Below, in pieces: positions 40,949-51,579 of a stretch of DNA of 64,000 bases (its first letter is position 1; each line of letters begins with the position of its first letter). The DNA lies in NCBI RefSeq assembly GCF_016908395.1, contig NZ_JAFBDU010000002.1, forward strand, positions 496,001 to 560,000. Direction: 5' to 3'. Under the pieces are notes generated by a model, which worked only from the letters and a program-made list of their open reading frames with translations, searched no databases and was not told the origin of the DNA. This stretch comes from Metabacillus crassostreae. GTDB lineage: Bacteria; Bacillota; Bacilli; Bacillales; Bacillaceae. Made by a program: the position numbers and the translations under genes.

Positions 40949-40980
40949 GGGGTCAGACCCCTTATCAAAGTCTGACCCTA
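40949..40980 (+). repeat. GGGTCAGACCCC palindromic repeat, copy 2
   Basis: GGGGTCAGACCCC followed by GTCTGACCC forms a 9-bp stem with a loop containing the rest. It lies 25 bp after the yitK stop, the same setting as copy 1 after trpS, and ends with the same TATCC flank. Confidence 0.75.
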
Positions 40981-41112
40981 TCCACTATTCTCCTCAATAA
41001 AAAACCACATATATCTCATAAATTATCATTTTACTATTGATATTTTTCTGATTATTAGATAAATTAGTTGTAATGCTTTTTATTGCATTAAAGTAAATAT
41101 GTAATTTCATAT

Positions 41113-41368
41113 CTTATCAAGAGAAGCTGAGGGACTGGCCCATTGAAGCTTCAGCAACCGGTTCAAACGAGTGAAGATCTAGTTAGCTTAATTTAGAAAG
41201 ATTAATAAAGTAAATAACTTTGTTAGTCACATCTTTTTAAATTCATCTCTACCTATGATTCCCATCTGAGTGCCAAGGTGCTAATTCCAGATAAGCATGT
41301 AAAATGCTTGTAAGATAAGGGGAAGCTTATGATCATTCAGTCTTCTTCTTAAGAAGGCTTTTTTTATT
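41113..41368 (+). promoter_or_regulatory. yitJ: SAM-I (S-box) riboswitch of yitJ-metH
   Basis: The leader starts CTTATCAAGAGAAGCTGAGG and has GGACTGGCCC, TTCAGCAACC, GTGCCAAGGTGCTAATTCC and AGATAAGGGG in the standard S-box order. An unusually long AT-rich P3-region insert lies around 41185-41250. An intrinsic terminator (AGTCTTCTT with AAGAAGGCT, then TTTTTTT) ends it at about 41339-41367. S-adenosylmethionine binding should stabilise the terminator and shut off both genes. B. subtilis yitJ carries the classic member of this class. Confidence 0.95.
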
Positions 41369-41459
41369 TATCAAGGCCTCTTCGATTATATAACATGTAA
41401 AAGCCATTTATTTTAATAATTTTATATATCTATTCATTAATAGATCGGAGGATATTTCA

Positions 41460-43316
41460 GTGGCAAATAAATTTTTGGAAGATTTAAAGAATAAGATTTT
41501 GATTGGTGATGGCGCTATGGGAACAATGCTTTATTCTCATGGTGTTGATCGATGTTTCGAAGAATTAAATATCTCAAAGCCTGATGATGTTCAACGTGTT
41601 CATGAAGCATATATTTCTGCTGGTGCCGACCTTATCCAAACAAATACGTACGGTGCAAATGATATTAAACTTTCACGTTATGGTCTTGAGGATGATATTA
41701 GACAGATTAATAAACAAGCTGTTTCAATTGCAAAAAAAGCAGCAGCTAACAGAGCTTACGTGTTCGGAACAATTGGTGGAGTTCGCTCTTTCAAAAAAAG
41801 TGCTCACTCAAATGATGAAATCAAACGTAACTTCAGAGAGCAGCTTTTTATCCTTCTAAATGAAGATGTTGATGGGATTTTACTAGAAACTTATTATGAT
41901 TTGGAAGAAATGAAAGCAGTCCTTCAAATTGCTCGCAAGGAAACAACAAAACCAATTATTGCAAATGTTTCCCTTCATGAAGCCGGTGTATTACAGGATG
42001 GAACTTCCTTAAAGGATGGCTTTTTAACATTAGAAGATCTTGGTGCCAATGTAGTTGGCTTGAACTGTCGTTTAGGTCCTTATCACATGATTCAATCACT
42101 AGAAGAAGTGCCAATTCCAACAGAATCCTATCTTTCTGTATTCCCAAATAGCAGCTTACCTGCTATGAACGAAGGTCGTCTTGTTTATGAATCTGATGAA
42201 AGTTATTTTAGAGAAAGTGCACTCAAATTCAGAGAGCAAGGTGTTCGTTTAATTGGAGGTTGCTGTGGAACTACACCTAACCATATTAAAGCAATGTCAG
42301 AAGCTGTAGCCGATCTTGCTCCTATTACAGATAAACAAGTACGTGTACCAAATAATGTGATCACTGTATCCTCAGACCACTCTGATGATCTGCCGCCATT
42401 ACAGGATGTTGTAAAGCAAAAACGCTCAGTAATTGTTGAATTAGATCCTCCAAAAAAATTAGGAATGACTAAATTTCTTGATGGTGCACAAGCATTACAT
42501 GATGCTGGAATTGATGCTTTAACTCTTGCAGATAACTCTCTAGCATCACCACGAGTTAGCAATTTGGCAGCTGGAATTCTAGCAAAAGAAAAAACAGGTG
42601 CACGAACATTAATTCATATTACATGCCGAGATCGTAATCTAATTGGCTTACAATCCCACTTAATGGGCTTACATTCACTTGGAATGCAAGATGTATTAGC
42701 AATTACAGGTGATCCATCTAAAATAGGTGATTTTCCTGGTGCAACCTCTGTATATGATGTTTCATCGTTTGACTTAATAAGCTTAATCAAACAATTTAAT
42801 GAAGGTGTCTCCTATTCTGGTAAACCATTAGGTGATAAAACGAATTTTTCTGTAGCTGCTGCATTTAATCCTAATGTGCGACACTTAGATAAAGCTGTAG
42901 TAAGACTTGAGAAGAAAATTGCTCATGGTGCGGATTATTTTATTTCACAGCCTCTTTATTCGAATCAACAAATTATTGATGTATATGAAGAAACGAGAAA
43001 TTTAAAAGCACCAATTTATATCGGTATTATGCCTTTAACATCAAGTCGTAATGCTGAATTTATTCATAATGAAATACCTGGAATCAAATTATCTGAGTCT
43101 ATTCGCGAAACAATGGCTGCTGCTGGAACAGACAAAGAGCAAGCTCGTCTAGAAGGTTTAGCTATTGCAAAAGATTTAATTGACACGGCTTTTGATTTAT
43201 TTAATGGTATTTATTTAATAACACCATTTTTACAATATGACCTTACAGTGGAATTAACAAATTACATCCATGAAAAGGAAAAACAGCGTGCTGAGAGGAA
43301 GATTACACATGTGTAG
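41460..43316 (+). CDS. yitJ: Bifunctional homocysteine S-methyltransferase / 5,10-methylenetetrahydrofolate reductase
   Basis: This 618-residue fusion has an N-terminal homocysteine methyltransferase domain (~1-290) with GDGAMGTML and zinc ligands Cys203 (LNCRLGP) and Cys268-Cys269 (GGCCGTTP). The C-terminal methylene-THF reductase domain (~310-605) contains the FAD-barrel motifs EL-D-PPKK, ITCRDRN and SQPLY. It starts with GTG behind CGGAGG. It makes methyl-THF and may also methylate homocysteine. The last 8 nt overlap metH. Confidence 0.95.
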   Translation: MANKFLEDLKNKILIGDGAMGTMLYSHGVDRCFEELNISKPDDVQRVHEAYISAGADLIQTNTYGANDIKLSRYGLEDDIRQINKQAVSIAKKAAANRAYVFGTIGGVRSFKKSAHSNDEIKRNFREQLFILLNEDVDGILLETYYDLEEMKAVLQIARKETTKPIIANVSLHEAGVLQDGTSLKDGFLTLEDLGANVVGLNCRLGPYHMIQSLEEVPIPTESYLSVFPNSSLPAMNEGRLVYESDESYFRESALKFREQGVRLIGGCCGTTPNHIKAMSEAVADLAPITDKQVRVPNNVITVSSDHSDDLPPLQDVVKQKRSVIVELDPPKKLGMTKFLDGAQALHDAGIDALTLADNSLASPRVSNLAAGILAKEKTGARTLIHITCRDRNLIGLQSHLMGLHSLGMQDVLAITGDPSKIGDFPGATSVYDVSSFDLISLIKQFNEGVSYSGKPLGDKTNFSVAAAFNPNVRHLDKAVVRLEKKIAHGADYFISQPLYSNQQIIDVYEETRNLKAPIYIGIMPLTSSRNAEFIHNEIPGIKLSESIRETMAAAGTDKEQARLEGLAIAKDLIDTAFDLFNGIYLITPFLQYDLTVELTNYIHEKEKQRAERKITHV

Positions 43317-46300
43317 CATCAAAAAAGAACTAGAAAAAAGAATCCTTGTACTCGATGGAGCAATGGGGACAATGATTCAAGCTGCAGACCTTACAGCAGA
43401 AGACTTTGATGGAGAAGATTATGAAGGGTGTAATGAATATTTAACACGTACAGCCCCTAATGTTATCGAATCTATCCATGAAGCATATTTAGAAGCTGGC
43501 TCTGACATTATATCCACTAATACATTTGGTGCAACTAGTATTGTTCTAGATGAATATGATCTCGGGCCAATGGCATTAGAGTTAAATATCGAATCTGCTC
43601 AAATTGCTAAAAGAGCAGCACTAAAATATTCAACACCAGAAAAGCCAAGATATGTAGCCGGAGCAATGGGTCCTACTACAAAAACACTTTCTGTTACTGG
43701 TGGAACAACATTTGATATTTTGATAGATAACTATGAAGAACAAGCAAGAGGCTTAATTATTGGTGGAGCAGATTTATTACTTCTTGAAACAAGTCAAGAT
43801 ATGTTGAATGTTAAAGCTGGGTTTCTAGGCATTAAAAAAGCCTTTGAAACGACAGGTAAGGAACTTCCATTAATGATCTCAGGTACGATTGAGCCAATGG
43901 GTACAACATTGGCTGGTCAGGATATTGAAGCATTTTATGTTTCACTTGAACATATGAAGCCTCTTTCTGTTGGTCTAAACTGTGCAACAGGTCCAGAATT
44001 TATGACTGACCATATTCGTACATTATCTGGCTTAGCAAATACAGCGGTAAGCTGCTACCCTAATGCAGGTTTACCTGATGAAGAAGGAAACTATCATGAA
44101 TCACCCGATTCACTTGCGAAAAAATTAGTTGCCTTTGCAAAACAAGGCTGGCTTAATTTAATTGGCGGCTGCTGTGGTACAACACCAGAGCATATTAAAG
44201 CATTAACTGAAGCTGTTGCTACAATATCACCTCGAAAAATGGAGGAAGTATCAAGTGGACATACAGTTTCTGGAATCGATGCCCTGTTGTATGAAGAGGG
44301 AATGCGTCCATTATTTGTTGGTGAACGAACAAACGTTATTGGCTCACGTAAATTTAAGAGATTAATTGCTGAAGGTAAATTTGAAGAAGCATCTGAAATT
44401 GCCAGAGCACAAGTAAAAAACGGTGCACATGTTATTGATATTTGCTTAGCAGATCCAGACCGAGATGAGCTAGAGGATATGGAAGCATTTATTCCTGAGG
44501 TTGTGAAAAAAGTAAAAGCTCCTCTTGTTATTGATTCAACTGATGAGCTTGTAATTGAAAGAGCATTAAAATATTCACAAGGAAAGGCCATCATCAACTC
44601 GATCAACCTTGAAGATGGTGAAGAACGTTTTGATGCAATTGTCCCTCTTGTTAAGAAATATGGAGGATCATTAGTTGTTGGAACTATTGATGAAATTGGT
44701 ATGGCATTAACAGCGGAAAAGAAGCTTGAGGTTGCCATTCGCTCACATGATCTACTAGTTAAGAAACATGGACTAAAAGCTAGTGACCTTATTTTTGATC
44801 CTCTTGTGTTCCCTGTAGGTACAGGGGATGAGCAATATATTGGATCTGCAAATGAAACAGTTCGTGGCATTCAATTAATAAAAGAACACTTACCAGAGTG
44901 TTTAACAATATTAGGTGTTAGTAATGTTTCTTTTGGCCTTCCACCTGTTGGTCGTGAGGTTTTAAATGCAGTTTACCTTTATCACTGTACGCAAGCAGGT
45001 CTTGATTATGCGATTGTTAACACTGAAAAATTAGAACGTTTTGCTTCGATCCCAAAAGAAGAAATTGAAATGGCAGAAAAACTGTTATTTAAAACAACAG
45101 ACGAATCGCTTGCCACTTTTACAAACTTTTATCGTGGTAAGAAAAAAGAAGATAAAAAGCCTGTTAAAAATCTTCCGCTTGAAGAAAGACTTGCTCAATA
45201 CATTATTGAAGGCACAAAAGAAGGTCTTCTTCCTGATCTAGAACTAGCTCTAAAAAAATTCGAAGCTCCATTAGATATTATAAACGGACCACTTATGACT
45301 GGAATGGCCGAGGTTGGTGTTTTATTTAACGAGAACCAGCTTATTGTAGCAGAAGTTCTTCAAAGTGCAGAGGTCATGAAAGCATCTGTGTCATATCTTG
45401 AGCAATTTATGGAAAAGAAAGATGATAGTGGTAAGGGCAAAATCCTTTTAGCAACAGTAAAGGGTGATGTACATGATATCGGGAAAAACCTTGTAGACAT
45501 TATTCTAAGTAATAATGGCTTTAAAGTTATTGATCTTGGTATAAAAGTTACTCCACAAACATTGATTCAAGCTGTTAAAGACGAAAATCCAGACCTTATC
45601 GGGCTTTCCGGTTTATTAGTAAAATCGGCACAGCAAATGGTTATAACGGCTAAAGATTTACAGGATGCAAACTGCAACCTTCCAATTTTAGTTGGTGGAG
45701 CAGCTCTTTCGCGAAAATTCACAAGAATGAAAATTGCTCCACAATATAAAGGTCCTGTTGTTTATGCAAAAGACGCAATGGACGGCTTATCTCTAGCAAA
45801 TCAGTTACGTACATCACCAGAGTCATTTGCTATTCATGATGAAGCTGCTGTGACAGAAGAAGCAAAGACCAAAGCACCACAATCAAAGGCAGTTACTGAT
45901 TTATTAGAAAAACGAGGTCAACTAACAGATGCGCCAATTTTCCAGCCGAATGATACTAAGCGTCATATTCTGAGAAACATTGAATTAACGCAAATTATCC
46001 CTTACGTGAATATGCAAATGTTAATTGGTCATCATCTTGGGTTAAAAGGAAAAATTAAAGAACTCATTAAAAAGAAGGATCCTAAAACAATGGAGCTATA
46101 TGAGCTTATTCAAGAGCTTTTAAAAGATGGAGCAAAAAATAAATGGTTCAAGCCAGCGGCTACGTATCAATTTTTCCCATCTTATAGTGAAGAAAATAAA
46201 CTCCATATTTTAGATCCAAACAACACAGATGTTATTTTACAAACATTCGATTTTCCAAGACAGGATAAATTACCATATCGCTGTATTTCAGACTATGTTC

Positions 46301-46734
46301 GTCCTAAGCAGTCTGAAGGCTTTGATTATGTTGCTATGTTTGCTGTTACTGCTGGTAGTGAAATACGTGAGCTTGCACAAGGATTTAAAGAGCAAGGTGA
46401 CTATTTAAAAAGTCATGCTGTTCAAGCCTTTGCATTAGAGTTAGCTGAAGGTTTGGCAGAACGAACACATCAGTTGATTCGTGATCGTTGGGGCTTCCCT
46501 GATGCACCTGATTTTACAATGGATCAACGTTTTTCTGCAAAATATCAAGGTCAAAGATACTCATTTGGATATCCGGCTTGTCCTGACCTAGAAGATCAAG
46601 AAAAATTATTTAATTTATTAAGACCAGAAGATATTGGTATTGAATTAACAGAAGGATTTATGATGTCTCCTGAAGCATCAGTAACAGCAATTGTTGTTGC
46701 CCATCCTGACGCAAAATACTTCAATGTTATGTAA
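43309..46734 (+). CDS. metH: Cobalamin-dependent methionine synthase
   Basis: The 1141-residue modular enzyme transfers a methyl group from methyl-THF to homocysteine through B12. In order it has a homocysteine domain with zinc Cys288-Cys289 (GGCCGTTP), a pterin-binding barrel with [13 protein letters not shown], the helical cap, and a B12 domain whose axial His722 lies in GDVHDIGKN. The C-terminal SAM-binding reactivation domain contains [11 protein letters not shown]. The ATG at 43309 follows GAGGAAG and overlaps yitJ by 8 nt; an earlier in-frame ATG at 43270 is inside yitJ without a ribosome binding site. The zinc and B12 motifs are intact. Confidence 0.97.
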   Translation: MCSIKKELEKRILVLDGAMGTMIQAADLTAEDFDGEDYEGCNEYLTRTAPNVIESIHEAYLEAGSDIISTNTFGATSIVLDEYDLGPMALELNIESAQIAKRAALKYSTPEKPRYVAGAMGPTTKTLSVTGGTTFDILIDNYEEQARGLIIGGADLLLLETSQDMLNVKAGFLGIKKAFETTGKELPLMISGTIEPMGTTLAGQDIEAFYVSLEHMKPLSVGLNCATGPEFMTDHIRTLSGLANTAVSCYPNAGLPDEEGNYHESPDSLAKKLVAFAKQGWLNLIGGCCGTTPEHIKALTEAVATISPRKMEEVSSGHTVSGIDALLYEEGMRPLFVGERTNVIGSRKFKRLIAEGKFEEASEIARAQVKNGAHVIDICLADPDRDELEDMEAFIPEVVKKVKAPLVIDSTDELVIERALKYSQGKAIINSINLEDGEERFDAIVPLVKKYGGSLVVGTIDEIGMALTAEKKLEVAIRSHDLLVKKHGLKASDLIFDPLVFPVGTGDEQYIGSANETVRGIQLIKEHLPECLTILGVSNVSFGLPPVGREVLNAVYLYHCTQAGLDYAIVNTEKLERFASIPKEEIEMAEKLLFKTTDESLATFTNFYRGKKKEDKKPVKNLPLEERLAQYIIEGTKEGLLPDLELALKKFEAPLDIINGPLMTGMAEVGVLFNENQLIVAEVLQSAEVMKASVSYLEQFMEKKDDSGKGKILLATVKGDVHDIGKNLVDIILSNNGFKVIDLGIKVTPQTLIQAVKDENPDLIGLSGLLVKSAQQMVITAKDLQDANCNLPILVGGAALSRKFTRMKIAPQYKGPVVYAKDAMDGLSLANQLRTSPESFAIHDEAAVTEEAKTKAPQSKAVTDLLEKRGQLTDAPIFQPNDTKRHILRNIELTQIIPYVNMQMLIGHHLGLKGKIKELIKKKDPKTMELYELIQELLKDGAKNKWFKPAATYQFFPSYSEENKLHILDPNNTDVILQTFDFPRQDKLPYRCISDYVRPKQSEGFDYVAMFAVTAGSEIRELAQGFKEQGDYLKSHAVQAFALELAEGLAERTHQLIRDRWGFPDAPDFTMDQRFSAKYQGQRYSFGYPACPDLEDQEKLFNLLRPEDIGIELTEGFMMSPEASVTAIVVAHPDAKYFNVM

Positions 46735-46751
46735 GACTTCATAGAGAAGAT

Positions 46752-46789
46752 GAACAGCCCTGAACAAGAAAGTTCAGGGCTGTTTTTTA
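46752..46789 (+). terminator. Terminator of the yitJ-metH operon
   Basis: AACAGCCCTGAAC pairs with GTTCAGGGCTGTT around a 6-nt loop and is followed by TTTTATT. Confidence 0.92.
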
Positions 46790-46850
46790 TTATCATCCCT
46801 CCTCTATTATTACTAAACCACGTGAAAATATCATTCTCTGGTACAAATCT

Positions 46851-46876
46851 GTTTATTAACAAACCAAAGTGGGAAT
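46851..46876 (+). promoter_or_regulatory. Sigma-B-type promoter of the SDR gene
   Basis: GTTTAT (46851-46856) and GGGAAT (46871-46876) are separated by 14 bp. This fits the sigma-B consensus GTTTAA-N12-15-GGGWAW closely. It lies 85 bp before the ATG, and its target belongs to a class often under general stress control. Confidence 0.75.
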
Positions 46877-46960
46877 ATCAATACCAATCCTATAAACATA
46901 CTTTCAGAGCTTTTCTCACATAATACTTTACAGTAATAAAAATTTGAGGAGGAATCAATA

Positions 46961-47830
46961 ATGAGTAACCAACAAAATCAACCACAAACAATGCCAGCTC
47001 AACATCAAGATGTACAACCTGGTCATGAGGATTTAATGAATCCACAACCCACATTTGATGATACTTCATATACTGGTAGTGGCAAACTTAAGAATAAAGT
47101 AGCGATTATTACAGGTGGAGATAGTGGAATTGGACGAGCTGTAGCTGTCTTTTTTGCAAAAGAAGGAGCAAATGTTGTTATTTCTTATTTAGATGAAGAG
47201 AAAGATGCGGAAGAAACAAAAAAGCATGTTGAAAAACAAGGACAGAAGTGTTTATTAATTCCTGGTGATATCGGTGATGAAAAAGTGTGCCAAGACATTG
47301 TTTCTAAAACAGTTGATACCTTTGGAAGTCTTGATATTTTAGTAAACAATGCAGCTGAACAGCATCCTCAAAAAGGTATTGAAGATATTACAAGTGAGCA
47401 GCTAGAAAGAACATTTAGAACAAATATCTTTTCATTCTTTTATTTAACAAAAGCAGCACTACCTCACTTAAAGAAAGGTAGTACTATAGTTAACACATCA
47501 TCTGTTACAGCTTATGCTGGAAATGAACAACTATTAGACTATTCAGCAACAAAAGGCGCAATCACAACCTTCACTAGATCTCTTGCTCTTTCACTTGCTG
47601 GAAAAGGAATTCGTGTAAACGGAGTTGCACCAGGTCCAATCTGGACACCACTTATTCCATCAACCTTCCCGCCTGACCAAGTAGCTACATTTGGAGCCAA
47701 TACTCCAATGAAGCGCCCTGGACAACCTGAAGAGCTTGCACCTGCTTATGTATTTTTAGCAAGCGATGATTCTTCTTACATGTCAGGACAAATGATTCAT
47801 GTGAACGGTGGTAAGATTGTAAATAGTTAA
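46961..47830 (+). CDS. Short-chain dehydrogenase, general-stress type
   Basis: This 289-residue SDR has an extended Gln/Pro/Asp-rich N-terminus of about 40 residues. NAD(P) binding follows at TGGDSGIGRA, then LVNNAAEQHP and the catalytic Ser-Tyr-Lys set in NTSSVTAYAG and YSATKGA. The N-terminal extension and GGDSGIG variant match the YhdF/YdaD-like group of Bacillus stress proteins. Substrate unknown. The ATG follows GAGGAGG. The upstream sigma-B-type promoter supports a stress role. Confidence 0.88.
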   Translation: MSNQQNQPQTMPAQHQDVQPGHEDLMNPQPTFDDTSYTGSGKLKNKVAIITGGDSGIGRAVAVFFAKEGANVVISYLDEEKDAEETKKHVEKQGQKCLLIPGDIGDEKVCQDIVSKTVDTFGSLDILVNNAAEQHPQKGIEDITSEQLERTFRTNIFSFFYLTKAALPHLKKGSTIVNTSSVTAYAGNEQLLDYSATKGAITTFTRSLALSLAGKGIRVNGVAPGPIWTPLIPSTFPPDQVATFGANTPMKRPGQPEELAPAYVFLASDDSSYMSGQMIHVNGGKIVNS

Positions 47831-47844
47831 GTTTGAGAAACATG

Positions 47845-47890
47845 AAAAAATAAGCCGCTTTGGATTCTAAAATCCAAGCGGCTTATTTTT
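47845..47890. terminator. Bidirectional terminator between the SDR and amylase-like genes
   Basis: A stem of about 18 bp (TAAGCCGCTTTGGATT with AATCCAAGCGGCTTA) has a 4-nt loop and A/T runs at both ends. Confidence 0.93.
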
Positions 47891-47905
47891 CACCATATCC
47901 CTATC

Positions 47906-49264
47906 TCACTTCTTTTGACCACGTCTTTTAGCTAAAATTAAAAAGCCAATAAATAAAGTCGGAACAATAAGAAATACACTAATAAAAGGTATATTTAACC
48001 CTGTCTTTTCTTGGATTTCGTATACTTCTGCTAGTTCACGATCAATAATAAATTCATAGTTACCATTTTCTTCTTGAAACACATCTCCAGTTAACAAGCC
48101 TTGTAGCTTCTTATCTTCAGCGATTTCATTTGCTGGGATGATCACTTTTTGTGTCTTAGAGGAATTATTAATAGCAACAATAACTGAATCTTCTTGATAA
48201 CTACGTTTAAAAATGATCATTCCATCTTTTTCATATAAAAGCTGATAATCACCTTTTGTTAATGGTGGAAAATTATTTCTGACTTTCGCTAATTTGCCCA
48301 TGTAGTCAATTAGTTCTTCATCTGATTGAAAGTTCATTAATGGACGATTTAAAGGAGGTTCTCCTCCATCTACAGCAATTTCAGAACCATAATACACAAA
48401 TGGTGTTCCCGGTAAGGTGTACATGTAAGAGTATGCAATTTTAAATCGATTACCAGGATGCTGATTATTCTCGATTGAATATCGTGTAAATCGAACAGTA
48501 TTATGGCTATCTAGAAAGTTTGTTAAATTTTCAGGAGCTTCTTCAACAACACTTGATGCTGGTTCAATGTTATTGTCAACATTAGCAAATGCAAGTGAAG
48601 CAGCTTCTTGGAAAGGTGCATTTAATATCGAATCAAATCCTGCTTCAATATAACGAGTTGCTTTGGAATCATCATACTCTTGTAAAGTACCAACTAAATA
48701 ATTATCTACTAGACCTTCATTAAAATCCTTCCAAAAGTCCGCTGATATAACATCTGGATAATTAATAAAATACCCATCAATATCAACATCCGTTATCCAG
48801 CTTGCCCCTGAGTCAATTAACTGCGCTTGATCTTCAGCAGTGAACGGCGAACCAGTATTTAAATCTAGTTCTAGTAACACATTAATATCTAACTTATGTG
48901 ACTGAGACACTAGGTTCTGCAGTTCCTCTTTTGTCCCATAATGCTCGTCTATATTTTGAGCAATGTTGTTACCTTCTTGAAGAAAAATCGATGACAACAC
49001 AATTGTGGAAAATCCCATTTTTTTTATATATTCAAGCTTTCTTACAATCCCTTCAAAATCACCACCATGATATGCTAAAGGATCTTCAGGATTAAATTCA
49101 GCTCCATCATTTTGTGGATCTCCATTATTAAAACGATCTACCTCAATAAAATAAACAAGTTCATTTTGCCAGGCTTCTTCAAGTGTTCCCTCAGCATTTA
49201 CATGTATAGATGAGTTGAAAAGCAAAAACGAAATAGCTAATAATTTTATTACGTTCTTATACAT
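47906..49264 (-). CDS. Membrane-anchored GH13 alpha-amylase-like pseudoenzyme
   Basis: This 452-residue protein has a signal peptide (~1-24), a GH13-type barrel and C-terminal beta domain, and a C-terminal transmembrane anchor (~424-446) followed by basic residues. Fold landmarks are clear: YHGGDFEGIVRKLEYI, GTPFVYYGSEI and a distinct beta domain. The active site is not conserved. Region II reads GYFIN where active enzymes have G-x-R-x-D (Asn168 for the nucleophile). Region III reads VGTLQ instead of G-E (Thr193 for the acid/base). Region IV reads DSHN instead of N/D-H-D (Asn255). Hydrolysis is therefore not expected; a glucan-binding or scaffold role is inferred. The frame is intact with a GGAGG ribosome binding site. 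Confidence 0.85.
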   Translation of the reverse strand: MYKNVIKLLAISFLLFNSSIHVNAEGTLEEAWQNELVYFIEVDRFNNGDPQNDGAEFNPEDPLAYHGGDFEGIVRKLEYIKKMGFSTIVLSSIFLQEGNNIAQNIDEHYGTKEELQNLVSQSHKLDINVLLELDLNTGSPFTAEDQAQLIDSGASWITDVDIDGYFINYPDVISADFWKDFNEGLVDNYLVGTLQEYDDSKATRYIEAGFDSILNAPFQEAASLAFANVDNNIEPASSVVEEAPENLTNFLDSHNTVRFTRYSIENNQHPGNRFKIAYSYMYTLPGTPFVYYGSEIAVDGGEPPLNRPLMNFQSDEELIDYMGKLAKVRNNFPPLTKGDYQLLYEKDGMIIFKRSYQEDSVIVAINNSSKTQKVIIPANEIAEDKKLQGLLTGDVFQEENGNYEFIIDRELAEVYEIQEKTGLNIPFISVFLIVPTLFIGFLILAKRRGQKK

Positions 49265-49473
49265 AGATGTGTATGTTCCTCCTATGATTTCCGATTTAAA
49301 TATCTGCTTTTTTAGAGTATCTCTTTCTCCTATAAAACGTCAATTTTTTTATTGTTAATCAGCTATCTTTTTGTTAATTGATAATGAATTAGTTTTCACC
49401 AATAATATGAATATCATCATCTTCTTATGAAAAAGCTTAGTAGTACAAAATATTAGTTGGAAAAGGAGTAAAT

Positions 49474-51240
49474 ATGTTAAAGGAAGCTATTTATCATCGC
49501 CCTAAAAATCAATTTGCCTATTCTTGTCATGATGGAACAGTTCAAATTATGCTTCGGACAAAGCATTTGGATTTAAATTCTGTTACTCTTTTTTATGGTG
49601 ATCCTTTTCAATTTGTTGATAATAGATGGGTAAAAACTTCTGTTAGTATGAAGATTAGTGGCCATGATGAGCTTTTGGATTATTGGCTTGTTCGTATCCA
49701 ACCACCTCAAAAACGTCTAAGATACGCTTTTGAATTAATACATAATGAAGAAAAATTATTTTTTACGGAAAAAGGATTCTGTGATTTTGTACATGATGAT
49801 TTTTCTGCATATTTTTGTTTTCCCTTTTATCATAAATCAGACAGCTTCACAGCACCAAATTGGGTGAAGGAAACAGTATGGTATCAAATTTTTCCTGATC
49901 GTTTTTCAAATGGCACAACAACAAATGATCCAGTCGCAACTTTACCTTGGAATAGTACTGAACCTACAGTAGCCACAATATTTGGTGGTGATTTAAAGGG
50001 TGTGCTCAAAAAGCTTGATTATTTAGTAGATCTTGGAATAACAGGGATTTACTTTACACCAATATTTAAGGCAAATTCAAATCATAAATACGACACAATT
50101 GATTATTTCGAAATCGATCCTCAGTTTGGAGATAAACAAACCTTTAAAAAACTCGTGGAAGAATGCCATAAAAAAGGAATCAGAATTATGCTTGATGCTG
50201 TATTTAATCATTGTGGAGAGAACTTCCCACCATTTCAAGATGCTATTTTGAATCGTAATGGATCACCTTATAAGGATTGGTTCCATTTTACTGAGAATCA
50301 AATGAGAGAGCTTCACTATGAAACATTTTCTTTTGAAAAGTCGATGCCAAAATTAAATACGACAAATCCTGAAGTGAAACAGTATTTAATAGATGTTGGA
50401 CAATATTGGATAAAAGAATTTAATATTGATGGCTGGAGATTGGATGTTGCCAATGAAATTGATCATCAATTTTGGAGAGAATTTCGACAAGCTGTTAAAT
50501 CTGTTAAGAAAGATGTTTTTCTTGTAGGAGAGGTGTGGCATGATGCGCTACCATGGCTTGAAGGGGAGCAATTTGATTCTGTGATGAATTATCCTCTAAC
50601 AAATATGCTTCACCGCTTCTTTGCTTATGATGAGATCAATGCGAAACAATTCGGAGATGAGCTTCAGTCATACATGCATCAATATCCAAAGCCTCAATAT
50701 GAAATGCTTTTTAATATAGTTGGTAGTCATGATACACCTAGAATTATCAACATAGCTCAAATGAATAAAAAAAGAGTAAAGTTAATAAAAGCCTTTCAAT
50801 TTAGCTTTTTAGGATCTCCCTCAATCTATTATGGTGATGAAATTGGCTTAACTGGTGACCAAGATCCAGGCTGTAGAAAGTGTATGGTTTGGGAGAAAGA
50901 AGGCCAAGATCAAGAAATGCTCACATTTATGAAGAAATTAATTCATCTTAGAAAAAAATACCCTATCATGGCCAATGAAGGAGATTTCAAATTACTAGCT
51001 ACAGATGCAAATACAAATTATCTTTGTTATAGCAGAAAAACAAAGAATCAACTTCTACTTGTTGTAATGAACAAAAGTGCCGAAAAGCAATCAATCTCAC
51101 TTCCTATTGATATAAAAAATAAAACGATTCTTGATCTCTGGAAGTCAGAGGAGTTTGCTGCAAACTCAAGCAGTATCGATGTCACACTTGAACCATATGA
51201 CTTTTCGTTTTTGTTAATAAGGCATCCCTGTGAAACTTAA
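49474..51240 (+). CDS. Neopullulanase / cyclomaltodextrinase (GH13_20)
   Basis: The 588-residue cytoplasmic enzyme has the N-terminal domain (~1-120) typical of neopullulanase-type GH13 enzymes, then the barrel starting at VWYQIFPDRFSNG. All catalytic residues are present: Asp324 in GWRLDVANE, Glu353 in LVGEVWH and Asp420 in VGSHDTPR. These numbers are within one of those I recall for Thermoactinomyces TVAII. No signal peptide is seen, so it acts on imported maltodextrins or cyclodextrins. It is transcribed divergently from the amylase-like pseudoenzyme. The ATG follows AAAGGAG. The nearest B. subtilis equivalent would be YvdF, which lies elsewhere in that genome. Confidence 0.93.
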   Translation: MLKEAIYHRPKNQFAYSCHDGTVQIMLRTKHLDLNSVTLFYGDPFQFVDNRWVKTSVSMKISGHDELLDYWLVRIQPPQKRLRYAFELIHNEEKLFFTEKGFCDFVHDDFSAYFCFPFYHKSDSFTAPNWVKETVWYQIFPDRFSNGTTTNDPVATLPWNSTEPTVATIFGGDLKGVLKKLDYLVDLGITGIYFTPIFKANSNHKYDTIDYFEIDPQFGDKQTFKKLVEECHKKGIRIMLDAVFNHCGENFPPFQDAILNRNGSPYKDWFHFTENQMRELHYETFSFEKSMPKLNTTNPEVKQYLIDVGQYWIKEFNIDGWRLDVANEIDHQFWREFRQAVKSVKKDVFLVGEVWHDALPWLEGEQFDSVMNYPLTNMLHRFFAYDEINAKQFGDELQSYMHQYPKPQYEMLFNIVGSHDTPRIINIAQMNKKRVKLIKAFQFSFLGSPSIYYGDEIGLTGDQDPGCRKCMVWEKEGQDQEMLTFMKKLIHLRKKYPIMANEGDFKLLATDANTNYLCYSRKTKNQLLLVVMNKSAEKQSISLPIDIKNKTILDLWKSEEFAANSSSIDVTLEPYDFSFLLIRHPCET

Positions 51241-51320
51241 CATTTACTTAGATACAGGCATTAATGGTAAATATTAATCAAATTAACTTGATATCGTTTT
51301 TTTACCAACTTTATAATGGA

Positions 51321-51439
51321 AATGAAGCGTAAAACACTTAACTCCTGCGGGTGTAGAGGAAAGGTCGAGATCTTATAGGCGAAGCAGATGAGACTCGACT
51401 TCCTCCCCGGGAATTCTAGTGTTTGGAGCGAAATGGAAC
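51321..51439 (+). repeat. Structured ~120-bp intergenic repeat, copy C
   Basis: Outer arms AACACTT and AGTGTTT pair, and inner arms GTCGAG and CTCGAC pair, although the sequences differ from copies A, B and D. The region between is decayed (GATCTTATAGG instead of GACCCCACAGG). It lies downstream of the neopullulanase gene. Confidence 0.82.
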
Positions 51440-51579
51440 ATTTTTTTTATTACTACTAGAGTAAAAATGGTATTTCATTTAGCATAAAAAAATAAATACT
51501 GTAAACCAAGGTCACCAACAAATTTTGAACTATTCATTTAAGTAAAGATCTCTTTGTAACAATTAATATGAAAAAATCT

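Noticed and set aside
42203-42562. 119-codon minus-strand ORF within yitJ
   Set aside because: Antisense shadow of a conserved coding region without a ribosome binding site or family resemblance.
44094-44870. 258-codon minus-strand ORF inside metH
   Set aside because: It lies wholly within the well-conserved metH reading frame, is Ser-rich and lacks start signals, as expected of an antisense shadow.
47906-49264. Pseudogene call for the amylase-like gene
   Set aside because: The frame is open from signal peptide to anchor with a good ribosome binding site, so loss of catalytic residues looks functional rather than decay.
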